Below are positions 8,859 through 17,834 of a stretch of DNA of 64,000 bases, piece after piece (position 1 is the stretch's first letter; each line of letters starts with the position of its first letter). Both the position numbers and the translations under genes were made by a program. Source of the stretch: Flavobacterium sp. 1355 (GTDB lineage Bacteria; Bacteroidota; Bacteroidia; Flavobacteriales; Flavobacteriaceae); assembly GCF_017833415.1 (NCBI RefSeq), contig NZ_JAFICC010000017.1:1-64000 (forward strand), written 5' to 3'. The notes beneath the pieces were generated by a model. The model did no database searches. It saw only the letters and a program-made list of their open reading frames with translations, and was not told the origin of the DNA.

Positions 8859-11800
8859 ATGAAGAACTTTTTCAATAATAAAATTTTAGTTGTTCTATTT
8901 CTGTTTTTTTGTGTTGCCGGATATGCACAATTATATCCAGTCCAGTTAACACCAGTATTTAATAGTCCGTATAGTGTCAAAATATCAGATTATGCGACTA
9001 GTATGGATACTAAAATGCAGCTGATTATTAATCCGACAGATATTTCAATATCTCAAAGACAAGTACGACTGAAACTGTATATACAAGGAAACGGGCTTAA
9101 TATACAAAGTACTGATTATGTACAAGGTCAGCGTCCAATTTTTATAAATGGAGGTGAATTACAAACACTTACTAACACAGATATCGCAGCCCTTTTTAGA
9201 TTAGAAAATCTACAGGGAATTTCTCCGGCGCAATACGCGAATGCTTTGCCCGAAGGAATGTACAATTTCTGTTTTGAGATGTATGATTTTGTAACCAACC
9301 AAAAGATATCTCAAAAAAGTTGTGCCAGTTTATATTTGATATTAAACGATCCTCCACTACTAAATACACCACAGCGAAACGAACAAATTGCTTCGACAGA
9401 ATTTCCAAATATTTTATTTACCTGGACACCGCGTCAGATAAATGCAACCAACATATCGTATAAATTTGAGCTAAAACAGCTAATTGATCCAACACTAGAT
9501 CCTCAGTTTGCATTTCAAATGTCTCCCATTTTATATGAAGAAACACTTTTTGGAACAGCATTACTATACAATTTAAGTATGCCAATTCTTACTCCGGGTA
9601 TGCGATATGCATGGCGGGTAAAAGCAATTTCGACAACAGGACTTTCAGAAAATGCCGTATTTAAAAATGATGGATACAGTGAGATTTATTCTTTTAAATA
9701 TACAGCTTCCTGTGCTGCTCCAACTTTTCTGTTAAGTGAATCCCAGAGTTCCAAAAGCGTAAAAATCACTTGGGAGGGAATACCGGAACATACCCGTTTT
9801 CAGGTACAATACAAAAAGCAAGATGTGCGCAATGCACAATGGTTTTCAGCATACAGCTTAAACACACAAAGCTTAATAACGAATTTAGAACCAGGTGTTA
9901 CCTATCAGTTTAGAGTTGGCTCAAGCTGTGATCCCGTAACAGAAGGCGTTCAGTCGTTTACATACTCCGGAGTCAGTACGTTTACTACAACGACAGATAC
10001 AAATGGCGTTCCTGCTTATAATTGTGGTATTGTTCCTCAAATAAATATTCAGAATCAAAAACCGCTTACAAACTTAATTCAAAGCGAAACATTCAAAGCC
10101 GGAGATTTTCCGGTAACGATTTTAGAACTTAAAGGCGAAAACAGTCCATATTCAGGAAAAGGCTACATCATTGTACCTTATCTGGCTGATACTAAAATTG
10201 CAGTTGAGTTTAATAATATCGTGATCAATACCGATTATCAATTGATTAGCGGTGTTGTAGAGACGAGTTACAATCCCGATTGGAAAAACGTTACAGACAC
10301 AGAAGATTTTACCGGCGAAGGTCAGGGCGGACAAATCGAAGAAACTGTTCCGTTTGAAGTTGATAAAATTATAATCAATCCAAATGGAGATATTGTAGTT
10401 AGCGGTAAAGACGGTGAACAGGTAACCATTCCGGGAGGAAAAGATACTGTAATTACAGACAGCAAAGGAAATACTTATAACATAGATAAAGATGGAAACG
10501 GAAGTAACGAACCTACAATAGCTGCAGCCGGAGGAAAACCAACACCCGAGAATACCGATGGTGTAGATAAAAACGGTCAGGCTACCGAATTTACGGCCAA
10601 AGGAATTACAATTGCTTTTTCGGGCAATGGAAGTAAATATGCTTTTGATGTAATGCCAGACAATGCTTCTTCAGCTTTAAAAACATTGTATAAAAAAGTA
10701 GGAAATGCAGCACTGCCGTATAAGGCCGTTATAAATGGGGATACAGATACCTTACTGGGTACAGTAACTGTTACCGACGCCAATATAAAATTAGACAGTA
10801 TAGTCTTCAAAACTCAGAATGGAGCTAATATTGATTTTGACAGAAATGATAAAGTATTTGTCATAAAGGTAAAAGGAAGCCTGAGTTATGCAGAAGAGGA
10901 AATATTGGCAACTATAAAACAAGGCAATAAATGGAAAGTTATTGGAGCCTTTATGCTTGTACACATTTCGCCAAAAGATGTCAATGTTGCGCTGGTGCCT
11001 ACAGATGAAGTTTCGCAGAAAAAACTTGACAGTATTATTACCAAAACACAAACGATTTATAATAAAATTGGTGTAAAAATAAACTTCACAAAGAAGGATA
11101 TTCTAAACATCGATGGAGTAGTTTCTGGAAATACAATTCAGACAGAAAAAAACACACTTACTTCGACTTACAGTACAGAGCAGCAAAATATAAATAGTTT
11201 GTACCAGTCAACGGAGTCAAGTTATGTGCTTTTTGTTACAGATAAGGCTTCAAGTACAGGACAACAGGGTTATATGCGATTGAACGGACAGTTTGGTTAT
11301 GTTTTTCAATCAGATTTACCAAAAACACCGGCACATGAATTAGGTCACGGAATCTTTAAATTAGAACATCCTTTTGAGGTTTATAAAACAGCGGAAAAAA
11401 GTACTGATTTGTTGATGGACTACAGTGAGGGAACTATTTTAAACCATCAGGACTGGAAACAGATTAATGATCCTGCATTTAAGTTGTATGCGTTTCAAGG
11501 TCAGGCCAGCGGGGAGTTCGCAGGTGGTTATGTTGTAAGTCCAGATTACAAAATCTTTACTATTGGATCAGATCGTACAAAAGTTGATAAGAACACCTAT
11601 TCAAGTAGTGATGTTGCTGCAAATGATGGAACCTTACCTGGGTTTAAATTATCAGGAAATCTTTATTGGTGGAAAGGTGATAAATATGGAAATGATGAGG
11701 GCGATTATCCAATAACAGATGTTTCAGGTAAGCTGAATTCGATTAAAGATAAATGGTTGTATTTATTTTTTGATAAGGACAAAGAATGTGGATACACAAC

Positions 11801-14360
11801 TTATGTAACAGTTAAAATTGCAGATTTTTTAGCAAGTGGAAAATCACTTAAAAATTTTATTAATCAATATATTAACTCCAAGAATAAAAAAGCAGTTGCA
11901 TGTAATGATGCAAGTGCACAGGATTGGAGTGAAACTAAAGGAACATCTGGAGGAAGCCAGGGACTATTTGTTAAGAATTTAATTAAAGGAGAAGTTAAAA
12001 AAGAAGTTCTGGACAAATTAGAAGCCTTGATGTCTGGAAATTCAAAAAACTGGATCACAGGACAGGCTCATCAGATAAAAGGTCATATACTTTTAACGGC
12101 AGAAGCAGAACAAACCAACAGAGTTGTATATAAGGATAACAGTTTTTATGTAGATAATGTAAAGGAAGAGATAAAACCTGACGAAATCGTATTTTGGCTC
12201 GAATATAGTAAAGAAGGTAAAATCAGAGTTAAACAAATTATCTCTGGAAGTAGTTTCGATGAAAATATTTCTGTTGCCCTAAAATCTTGGGAATCAAGTT
12301 TAGACTGGAAACAAAAAACATTGTTTGAAAAATTAATAGCAATTGGTTATCAATCTGTCGACGGATATTTTACGGCATACTATGACATGTTTGATATGTT
12401 GAGTAGTGGAATAAGTAAAGTCAAGATTAAACCTTCGGTGTATGATTGTACTGATAAAGATTATAATGATATTTATGCCACAGTATTTAGTTATATCTCT
12501 TTGTCAGCTGTTGTTCATGATATTATTGCCGATAAGCTGGCTGATGCCTATCCGGAGTTCGATAAAGTATTTGCAAAAGGAACCCCAAGCCAAATTCAAT
12601 TTGCATTATTCTGTGGAATGTATAATGGGCTTATTGATGTTGTAAAATCGGTTCCTGATTTAGCTAAATTGCTGATTTCTCCATTATCATCTAAAGGAAG
12701 AGAAGCAAATAGTAAGTTCTTAACTCAAATAGAAGAAATGGAAATGTTTGAGAAAGACGCTAATGGAAAAGAAGTACTTATTTATGGAAAAGGATTGAGT
12801 TTTGGCAAAGTATGGTATTTATTAAAAGAAGGTGTTGTCGGTCAATTTGATTCACAAAAGCCTTGTGTGGGAGCTGAATTTGTTGGGTCTATTGTAGGGC
12901 CAATAATTGTGATGTGTATTGGAGATGTTGAGGCAGGTGCCGGAATAATGAGTAAAGTAGCATCAACAACTTTTAAGGCACTACAGTTATGTGACAAACT
13001 TACTGATCCGTTCAGATACATAGGAATGTCATTTAGATTTGTTAAAGGAGTATCTGGAAAAGTGGGTATTGTAATAAAAAATGCTACCAGTGATGTAATA
13101 ACTCAACTAGATAATGGTTTATTTCGAATAAAAGTTATTGTTAATAATACCGAGCTGCCAAATCTGGAGATGTCGTTTGAAGAGGTTAATCGATTAGTAA
13201 TGGCCGGAGCAGACGGAATGGATTATCCAATAAACGGCGTTAACCAACGTATAAAATTAAGTGTAAGCCCGGGCTCAATTGGTTCTTCTAATCTTAGCAC
13301 TCTTTCTGCACAAATTTTCGGAACAGCCAATGAACAACTATTGAAACGTCTTACTGATTTAGGTGCTGATCCAGCAAGTCTAGAGAGAGTATTGACTGTT
13401 TTGGGTAAAACAGTACAAAATGGTGAAAAACTAGCAAAGTTTTTAGAAAGCAATAGTTTTAGCGACGTATACCAGCTTAGAATGTTTGTTGATGACATAG
13501 GGAAAGCACCGTCATTATTTAAAAATTTCATAGATAATCCTAAACTTTTGCAGGCGTGGAAATTTATTTCAAATAGGTCTCAAATGCGTATTGACGAAAG
13601 TATTTTAGAGGCGACTGCTAAAATGCTTAAGAACAACTCTAAATATGTTGAGGATAATATAGGTAAAATTCAAAAAATTTATGACAAATTAGCAGCAGCG
13701 GGAGCTAGATGTAAAACTTGTCCAACAAAAGGAACAAATGAAGGATTAAAACACCTTGATGAAATTATTGATGATTTGGATTTTGCTATTACAAATTATA
13801 AAGATAAAAATGGTTTTGACAAACTGCTTACTGAAATGGCTGCTCATAGCAATAAAGCTGACGGAGGTGCATTTATGTTACAATATCTAAAAAATAAAGG
13901 AGCAAAATTTGCGAGCAAAGTACAAGAATTTGAGAGCTTCTACCTAAGCGGAGAAAGATTTGAAGCTGATATAAAATTGTTTGACGGAGTTACAAAATTG
14001 GTAGAATTTAAAAGTTTTGCTAAAAGTAGTTGGGAAGCTTTTGGAGGCACAAGCAGTTTGAATCAATTAAAAGGATATATAAAGAGCGGGGAAGTTTTTG
14101 AATATGTTGCTAATAAAACAAAACTTTTAAATGATGGAGTAGCGGATCCTCTCAAATTTGTAAAAGAGCAGTTTCAGAGAGTGTTTAAGAAAGATGATTA
14201 TGCTATGTTTGAAGAATTTTGGAATAACCCGACTTGGAAGGACAAATTGTGGAAATCTTCAGAATTTCCAAATTTAACAAAGCAGAATGCTAAGTTAGTA
14301 TTTAAGAACTGGGTTGATAAAGGAGATGATTCTCTTTTTAAATTTATAAATGTTGAGTAA
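8859..14360 (+). CDS. giant exported toxin-like protein: FN3, metzincin-like protease site, C-terminal PD-(D/E)XK-like nuclease
   Basis: A 1833-residue protein with a Sec signal (cleavage near VAGYAQ, residue 23). Residues about 25-280 are a beta-rich domain, 283-385 an FN3-like domain, and about 430-600 a low-complexity linker. Residues about 700-870 contain a zinc-protease signature, H826-E827-x-x-H830 with a further His837 and a Met-turn-like LLMDY (Met853), as in metzincins. A hydrophobic segment near residues 1345-1370 (VGSIVGPIIVMCIGDVEAG) precedes the helical pre-toxin part. The last 150 residues carry FEADIKLFDG followed by LVEFKSF; Asp1704, Glu1716 and Lys1718 fit the D...ExK site of PD-(D/E)XK nucleases. 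No T9SS signal is present. The order exported N-terminus, protease, hydrophobic segment, nuclease tip matches polymorphic toxins. Toxicity is inferred. Confidence 0.72.
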   Translation: MKNFFNNKILVVLFLFFCVAGYAQLYPVQLTPVFNSPYSVKISDYATSMDTKMQLIINPTDISISQRQVRLKLYIQGNGLNIQSTDYVQGQRPIFINGGELQTLTNTDIAALFRLENLQGISPAQYANALPEGMYNFCFEMYDFVTNQKISQKSCASLYLILNDPPLLNTPQRNEQIASTEFPNILFTWTPRQINATNISYKFELKQLIDPTLDPQFAFQMSPILYEETLFGTALLYNLSMPILTPGMRYAWRVKAISTTGLSENAVFKNDGYSEIYSFKYTASCAAPTFLLSESQSSKSVKITWEGIPEHTRFQVQYKKQDVRNAQWFSAYSLNTQSLITNLEPGVTYQFRVGSSCDPVTEGVQSFTYSGVSTFTTTTDTNGVPAYNCGIVPQINIQNQKPLTNLIQSETFKAGDFPVTILELKGENSPYSGKGYIIVPYLADTKIAVEFNNIVINTDYQLISGVVETSYNPDWKNVTDTEDFTGEGQGGQIEETVPFEVDKIIINPNGDIVVSGKDGEQVTIPGGKDTVITDSKGNTYNIDKDGNGSNEPTIAAAGGKPTPENTDGVDKNGQATEFTAKGITIAFSGNGSKYAFDVMPDNASSALKTLYKKVGNAALPYKAVINGDTDTLLGTVTVTDANIKLDSIVFKTQNGANIDFDRNDKVFVIKVKGSLSYAEEEILATIKQGNKWKVIGAFMLVHISPKDVNVALVPTDEVSQKKLDSIITKTQTIYNKIGVKINFTKKDILNIDGVVSGNTIQTEKNTLTSTYSTEQQNINSLYQSTESSYVLFVTDKASSTGQQGYMRLNGQFGYVFQSDLPKTPAHELGHGIFKLEHPFEVYKTAEKSTDLLMDYSEGTILNHQDWKQINDPAFKLYAFQGQASGEFAGGYVVSPDYKIFTIGSDRTKVDKNTYSSSDVAANDGTLPGFKLSGNLYWWKGDKYGNDEGDYPITDVSGKLNSIKDKWLYLFFDKDKECGYTTYVTVKIADFLASGKSLKNFINQYINSKNKKAVACNDASAQDWSETKGTSGGSQGLFVKNLIKGEVKKEVLDKLEALMSGNSKNWITGQAHQIKGHILLTAEAEQTNRVVYKDNSFYVDNVKEEIKPDEIVFWLEYSKEGKIRVKQIISGSSFDENISVALKSWESSLDWKQKTLFEKLIAIGYQSVDGYFTAYYDMFDMLSSGISKVKIKPSVYDCTDKDYNDIYATVFSYISLSAVVHDIIADKLADAYPEFDKVFAKGTPSQIQFALFCGMYNGLIDVVKSVPDLAKLLISPLSSKGREANSKFLTQIEEMEMFEKDANGKEVLIYGKGLSFGKVWYLLKEGVVGQFDSQKPCVGAEFVGSIVGPIIVMCIGDVEAGAGIMSKVASTTFKALQLCDKLTDPFRYIGMSFRFVKGVSGKVGIVIKNATSDVITQLDNGLFRIKVIVNNTELPNLEMSFEEVNRLVMAGADGMDYPINGVNQRIKLSVSPGSIGSSNLSTLSAQIFGTANEQLLKRLTDLGADPASLERVLTVLGKTVQNGEKLAKFLESNSFSDVYQLRMFVDDIGKAPSLFKNFIDNPKLLQAWKFISNRSQMRIDESILEATAKMLKNNSKYVEDNIGKIQKIYDKLAAAGARCKTCPTKGTNEGLKHLDEIIDDLDFAITNYKDKNGFDKLLTEMAAHSNKADGGAFMLQYLKNKGAKFASKVQEFESFYLSGERFEADIKLFDGVTKLVEFKSFAKSSWEAFGGTSSLNQLKGYIKSGEVFEYVANKTKLLNDGVADPLKFVKEQFQRVFKKDDYAMFEEFWNNPTWKDKLWKSSEFPNLTKQNAKLVFKNWVDKGDDSLFKFINVE

Positions 14361-14365
14361 TAATT

Positions 14366-15448
14366 ATGAAGATAATAAATAATATTGATAATGTTAAAAG
14401 AGTCAAAGTATATGATAAAAATTTTTACTACTGTAAAAATTCTCAATTATATACCGATGAGAATGAAGTTTTAATAGAGAATTTAGAATGTCAATCTTTT
14501 TGGCAAAAAGATAATTTTATATTTTTTCACAATAATGACGGTGATTATCAATTGCTTAATTTAGAAGAGAAGCTAATTAAAGGGTTAAATTATTCTCCTT
14601 ATCTTTTTACCACAAACAATAAAAAAGTCTACGCTAATTACGATCATACTTATAATTTTAATTCTAACACTTTTGATTGGAAGATAGGTCTTTTTAATAT
14701 AGAAGATGGAAAACAAATACAAGCCTTTGAGAATTTTAATAATTGCAATTTTATATTACAAGATGATGAAATAATAATAGGGTTCAATAAAGATAAATAC
14801 ATTTCAGGCTTTAGCAATGTCCAAAACATTGAGCTATGGAACTTTTCTTTATCTAAGATAGAGGCTATCTCAAATGGCGTTGAAACTGATATGGAGACGG
14901 AATTTCTGTCTTTTATAGGTGTTTATAAAAAAGCACTATGGATATTAGTAACAAATCGTAAAATAATTGGACTTGATGTAGAAAAGGGAATTTTGCTACA
15001 TGAAATTAATCTATGTAAAGAACTAGGCTTAATTCCAGATACAATTGAAAATTTTAATTTTTCAATTAAGGATGTTCATTTAGATGAGGAAAAAGGTGTG
15101 ATTAAAAGTTTGTCTTATCGATATTACTGGGAAATGAATCTGGACACTTTAAAAATTGAAATCAAAAAAGATTTTGGAGAAAACCCAAAAGAATCCTGGC
15201 GTATAAATAGGAGTAAATACTATTCTGGAGACAAGAATCTTTATTTTATTGGTGCTAACAAAGGGGAAGTCGTTAATAGAGCAGTTGGGATTTTTGATAC
15301 AGAAAAACTAGAAGTAGTTTGGTATGATGCCCCACTAGAGGAGAAAAAATATTTGTTTTTTACGGATGTTCCTCAAACTAATAATAAATTATTGGGTGTA
15401 TTAGATAGTGAAAATAATTTGCGAATTTATGAAAGTGATTATAATTAA
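14366..15448 (+). CDS. candidate immunity protein, beta-propeller-like, cytoplasmic
   Basis: A 360-residue protein starting 5 bases after the toxin-like gene. It has no signal peptide or membrane segment, unlike every other gene in this cluster, so it should stay in the cytoplasm. Short beta-strand units with aromatic and acidic residues recur (FIFFHNNDGDYQLLNLEE, KVYANYDHTYNF, ALWILVTNRKIIGLD, NLYFIGANKGE), suggesting a beta-propeller-like fold. The DNA is visibly more AT-rich than its neighbours, as is common for immunity genes that move with toxin tips. Position, location in the cell and composition together suggest it neutralises the nuclease domain upstream. I recognise no named immunity family, so function is inference. 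Confidence 0.6.
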   Translation: MKIINNIDNVKRVKVYDKNFYYCKNSQLYTDENEVLIENLECQSFWQKDNFIFFHNNDGDYQLLNLEEKLIKGLNYSPYLFTTNNKKVYANYDHTYNFNSNTFDWKIGLFNIEDGKQIQAFENFNNCNFILQDDEIIIGFNKDKYISGFSNVQNIELWNFSLSKIEAISNGVETDMETEFLSFIGVYKKALWILVTNRKIIGLDVEKGILLHEINLCKELGLIPDTIENFNFSIKDVHLDEEKGVIKSLSYRYYWEMNLDTLKIEIKKDFGENPKESWRINRSKYYSGDKNLYFIGANKGEVVNRAVGIFDTEKLEVVWYDAPLEEKKYLFFTDVPQTNNKLLGVLDSENNLRIYESDYN

Positions 15449-15474
15449 GATTGTAAAATTCATCAAGCGTGAAC

Positions 15475-15500
15475 AAAACATACATGGGTATGTTTTTTAT
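15475..15500 (+). terminator. hairpin terminator after operon 1
   Basis: AAAACATAC at 15475-15483 pairs with GTATGTTTT at 15488-15496 around a 4-base loop and runs into a T tract. It separates the toxin-like and immunity genes from the following operon. Confidence 0.65.
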
Positions 15501-15553
15501 GATAGTAATTTTTCTTTCTGTGAAATGCTATGATACATATCACAATGTAAAGA

Positions 15554-15561
15554 TATATTTG
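15554..15561 (+). promoter_or_regulatory. -7 promoter element of operon 2
   Basis: TATATTTG matches TAnnTTTG exactly and lies 35 bases before the ATG at 15597. No TTG is visible at the usual spacing, so this is a partial promoter match. Confidence 0.45.
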
Positions 15562-15596
15562 AAGAAATGAAGATAAGTTGAATAGAAATAAATATA

Positions 15597-16463
15597 ATGA
15601 AAAATAAAAATTCACATATAAGGAAATATATTTTAACCCTATTCACTGTGTTAATAAGCACATGCATTTACGCGCAAAAAATAAAAATTGATAAAGGAGA
15701 AATAAAGCTGGACGAAAAAACAATTGGTTATGTAGAAGGTAAAAAACCTCTTTTTAAAATTTATAATTTAGATAAAAGTGTTGCGATTACAGCAGAATTA
15801 AAAAATGTTCCTAATGCTGAATCATTAACGCTGCCATGGATAGAAATTAAAAATGAAACAACCGGAAAAGCCAACGAAATAGAATTCAAGAGCAGAAAGT
15901 TTAGTGCATTCAATTATGACAGAAGTATTATTTACGAATTATTAGAACGAAATTTTATAACTGCCGACGGTTTAAATGTTGAAGCATTAAATAGTTTTAT
16001 CAATGGAGAATCAACCGGAATTTCTGCAAACCGTTTAGGAATTCAAAACGATGTAGAAAACGCAAATATTGTGGCTGATACCTATCAATTAGCGATAGGT
16101 GATAATGGTGTTATTTATAGTATAAAAGCACAAAATCCAGATCCGAATGATAAAATAATTGGTTATATCCAAATGACTTCTCCATCTGCAAATGGCGAGT
16201 TGAAATATGAAGTTGGGGATTTAGATAACAAATTAGTAGCAACATGGTTTGCGAAAGGCGGCACTTATTCGGGGTATGATAAACTTTTAAATCAGGAGCT
16301 AATCACCTATGATAATAAGGTTTTAAAAGCAGCTTTTGATAACAGAGGTAATCCGACAGGATATCAAATGAGTAAAGATATCACAGCCATGAATATTGTT
16401 AGGGTTTTGGTAGCCAATGGTTATACGTTGGGAAGCCAGTATTCAAAAAGAGAAAATAAATAG
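15597..16463 (+). CDS. secreted protein of unknown function, first gene of operon 2
   Basis: A 288-residue protein with a Sec signal (ending STCIYAQ near residue 27). The mature part starts with short beta strands (KIKIDKGEIKLDEKTIGYVEG) and later has YGL-like repeats of mixed charge, without cysteines, membrane segments or a known catalytic motif. I do not recognise the family. It starts 148 bases after the immunity candidate, behind a terminator and its own -7 element, and is followed after 21 bases by the PKD lipoprotein gene. It is probably a periplasmic or outer-membrane-associated part of whatever operon 2 builds. Confidence 0.6.
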   Translation: MKNKNSHIRKYILTLFTVLISTCIYAQKIKIDKGEIKLDEKTIGYVEGKKPLFKIYNLDKSVAITAELKNVPNAESLTLPWIEIKNETTGKANEIEFKSRKFSAFNYDRSIIYELLERNFITADGLNVEALNSFINGESTGISANRLGIQNDVENANIVADTYQLAIGDNGVIYSIKAQNPDPNDKIIGYIQMTSPSANGELKYEVGDLDNKLVATWFAKGGTYSGYDKLLNQELITYDNKVLKAAFDNRGNPTGYQMSKDITAMNIVRVLVANGYTLGSQYSKRENK

Positions 16464-16484
16464 CATGAGAATTAAAATAAAATA

Positions 16485-17828
16485 ATGAAAAAAACTTTAC
16501 TATTACTCTTATTTATTGTTATTAGTTCTTGTTATGAGGAAACCTCTATAGCTATAGAGGGTGATTTTACGACTTCGTTTGTTAACGAAGACGAATCAAT
16601 ACCAGTTATTGTTAAAATAAATAATAACACTACCGGAGCAGATAAATATGAATGGACATTTGAAGGAGGGAATCCGTCAACATCAGCGCTAAAAAATCCG
16701 GGTGAAATACTATACAATAAACAAGGAAGTTATACCATAACATTAGTAGCTACAAATGCAGACGGTGAACGTAATGAGTTCACTAAAACCGTTATAATAA
16801 AAGATGGAATCAAAATTGAGTTTACCCATGAAATAATAAAAAGCAATTATTCTCCCGTTGAAGTTATATTAAAAAACACAACAATCGGAGAAGGATTAAC
16901 TTTTGAATGGGAATTTCAGGATGGTGCGCCAGCTACTTTTACAGGAAAGACACCTCCAAATGTTGTTTTCACAACTCCGGGCGATCATACAATCACTTTA
17001 ACTGTTTCAAATGGTTTCGAATCAGACAAGCAGACTCAGACCGTAACCGTTGCTTCTAATTTGGTTAGTTTGTTTTCCTATGTGCCAAAGTTTGAAGATG
17101 ATGATTATGAAGATCCGGTTACAATAGATTTTACCAACAAGTCCGTGAGTGCGACAAGTTATAAATGGACTTTTGAGAATGGAAATCCGGCAACGTCAAC
17201 AGAGGAGAATCCGACAGTTGTTTTCACAGGTGCCGGAAATCATGAAGTTGTTTTAGAAGCCTTTAATGATAAAACAAGTCAAATTTTTAAATCAACAATT
17301 ACAGTTTTGCCAGATACCAATCTGCGTATTTTAACCAATATCAAACTTGGGATAAACTCAGCACATAACAATAATAATATTGGTGCTATGTTCTCTACGG
17401 TAACACGTGAGGTTTATAAAGCAAATGAAATTAACGATCAGAACAGCAGCTTAATAGATATCGTTTTTCAGGGGCTAAACAGCAATTTTACCTACAATAA
17501 ATTTATATCACCGGACCAGGCTAATAATTTTGGTTTTTTAGCATTACAAAATGCGCAAAGTACCATTTTTGTAAATTCTCAAAACTTGTGCAATTGTGGT
17601 TTGAATTTTACCGAATCACAGTTTGATGCGATGGTAAATGACACGCCTATAAAATCTTTAAACATAAATTATACAGCGGCAGGTGCACAGGAATTTGGTT
17701 TTACTTATCCGAGAATCATTTTATTTAAAACACAAGACGGACGAAAAGGAGCCATCAAAATTAAGGATATGGTAAAGAACGGAACAAGTTCTTATATTTT
17801 ATGTGACATCAAAGTTCAAAAACAATAA
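16485..17828 (+). CDS. PKD-domain lipoprotein
   Basis: A 447-residue protein with a lipoprotein signal (VISSC, Cys at about residue 16) followed by acidic residues, as in surface-exported lipoproteins of Bacteroidota. Three PKD domains follow (about residues 25-107, 110-190 and 195-275). They are recognised by the repeated core YEWTFEGGNPSTS, FEWEFQDGAPATF and YKWTFENGNPATS with following G.YTITL.A.N or G.HTITLTVSN. The last 170 residues are a separate domain I do not recognise. PKD domains are binding and scaffold modules of surface proteins. The gene is 6 bases before the barrel gene, so the two products may sit together at the outer membrane. Confidence 0.78.
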   Translation: MKKTLLLLLFIVISSCYEETSIAIEGDFTTSFVNEDESIPVIVKINNNTTGADKYEWTFEGGNPSTSALKNPGEILYNKQGSYTITLVATNADGERNEFTKTVIIKDGIKIEFTHEIIKSNYSPVEVILKNTTIGEGLTFEWEFQDGAPATFTGKTPPNVVFTTPGDHTITLTVSNGFESDKQTQTVTVASNLVSLFSYVPKFEDDDYEDPVTIDFTNKSVSATSYKWTFENGNPATSTEENPTVVFTGAGNHEVVLEAFNDKTSQIFKSTITVLPDTNLRILTNIKLGINSAHNNNNIGAMFSTVTREVYKANEINDQNSSLIDIVFQGLNSNFTYNKFISPDQANNFGFLALQNAQSTIFVNSQNLCNCGLNFTESQFDAMVNDTPIKSLNINYTAAGAQEFGFTYPRIILFKTQDGRKGAIKIKDMVKNGTSSYILCDIKVQKQ

Positions 17829-17834
17829 CCATAA

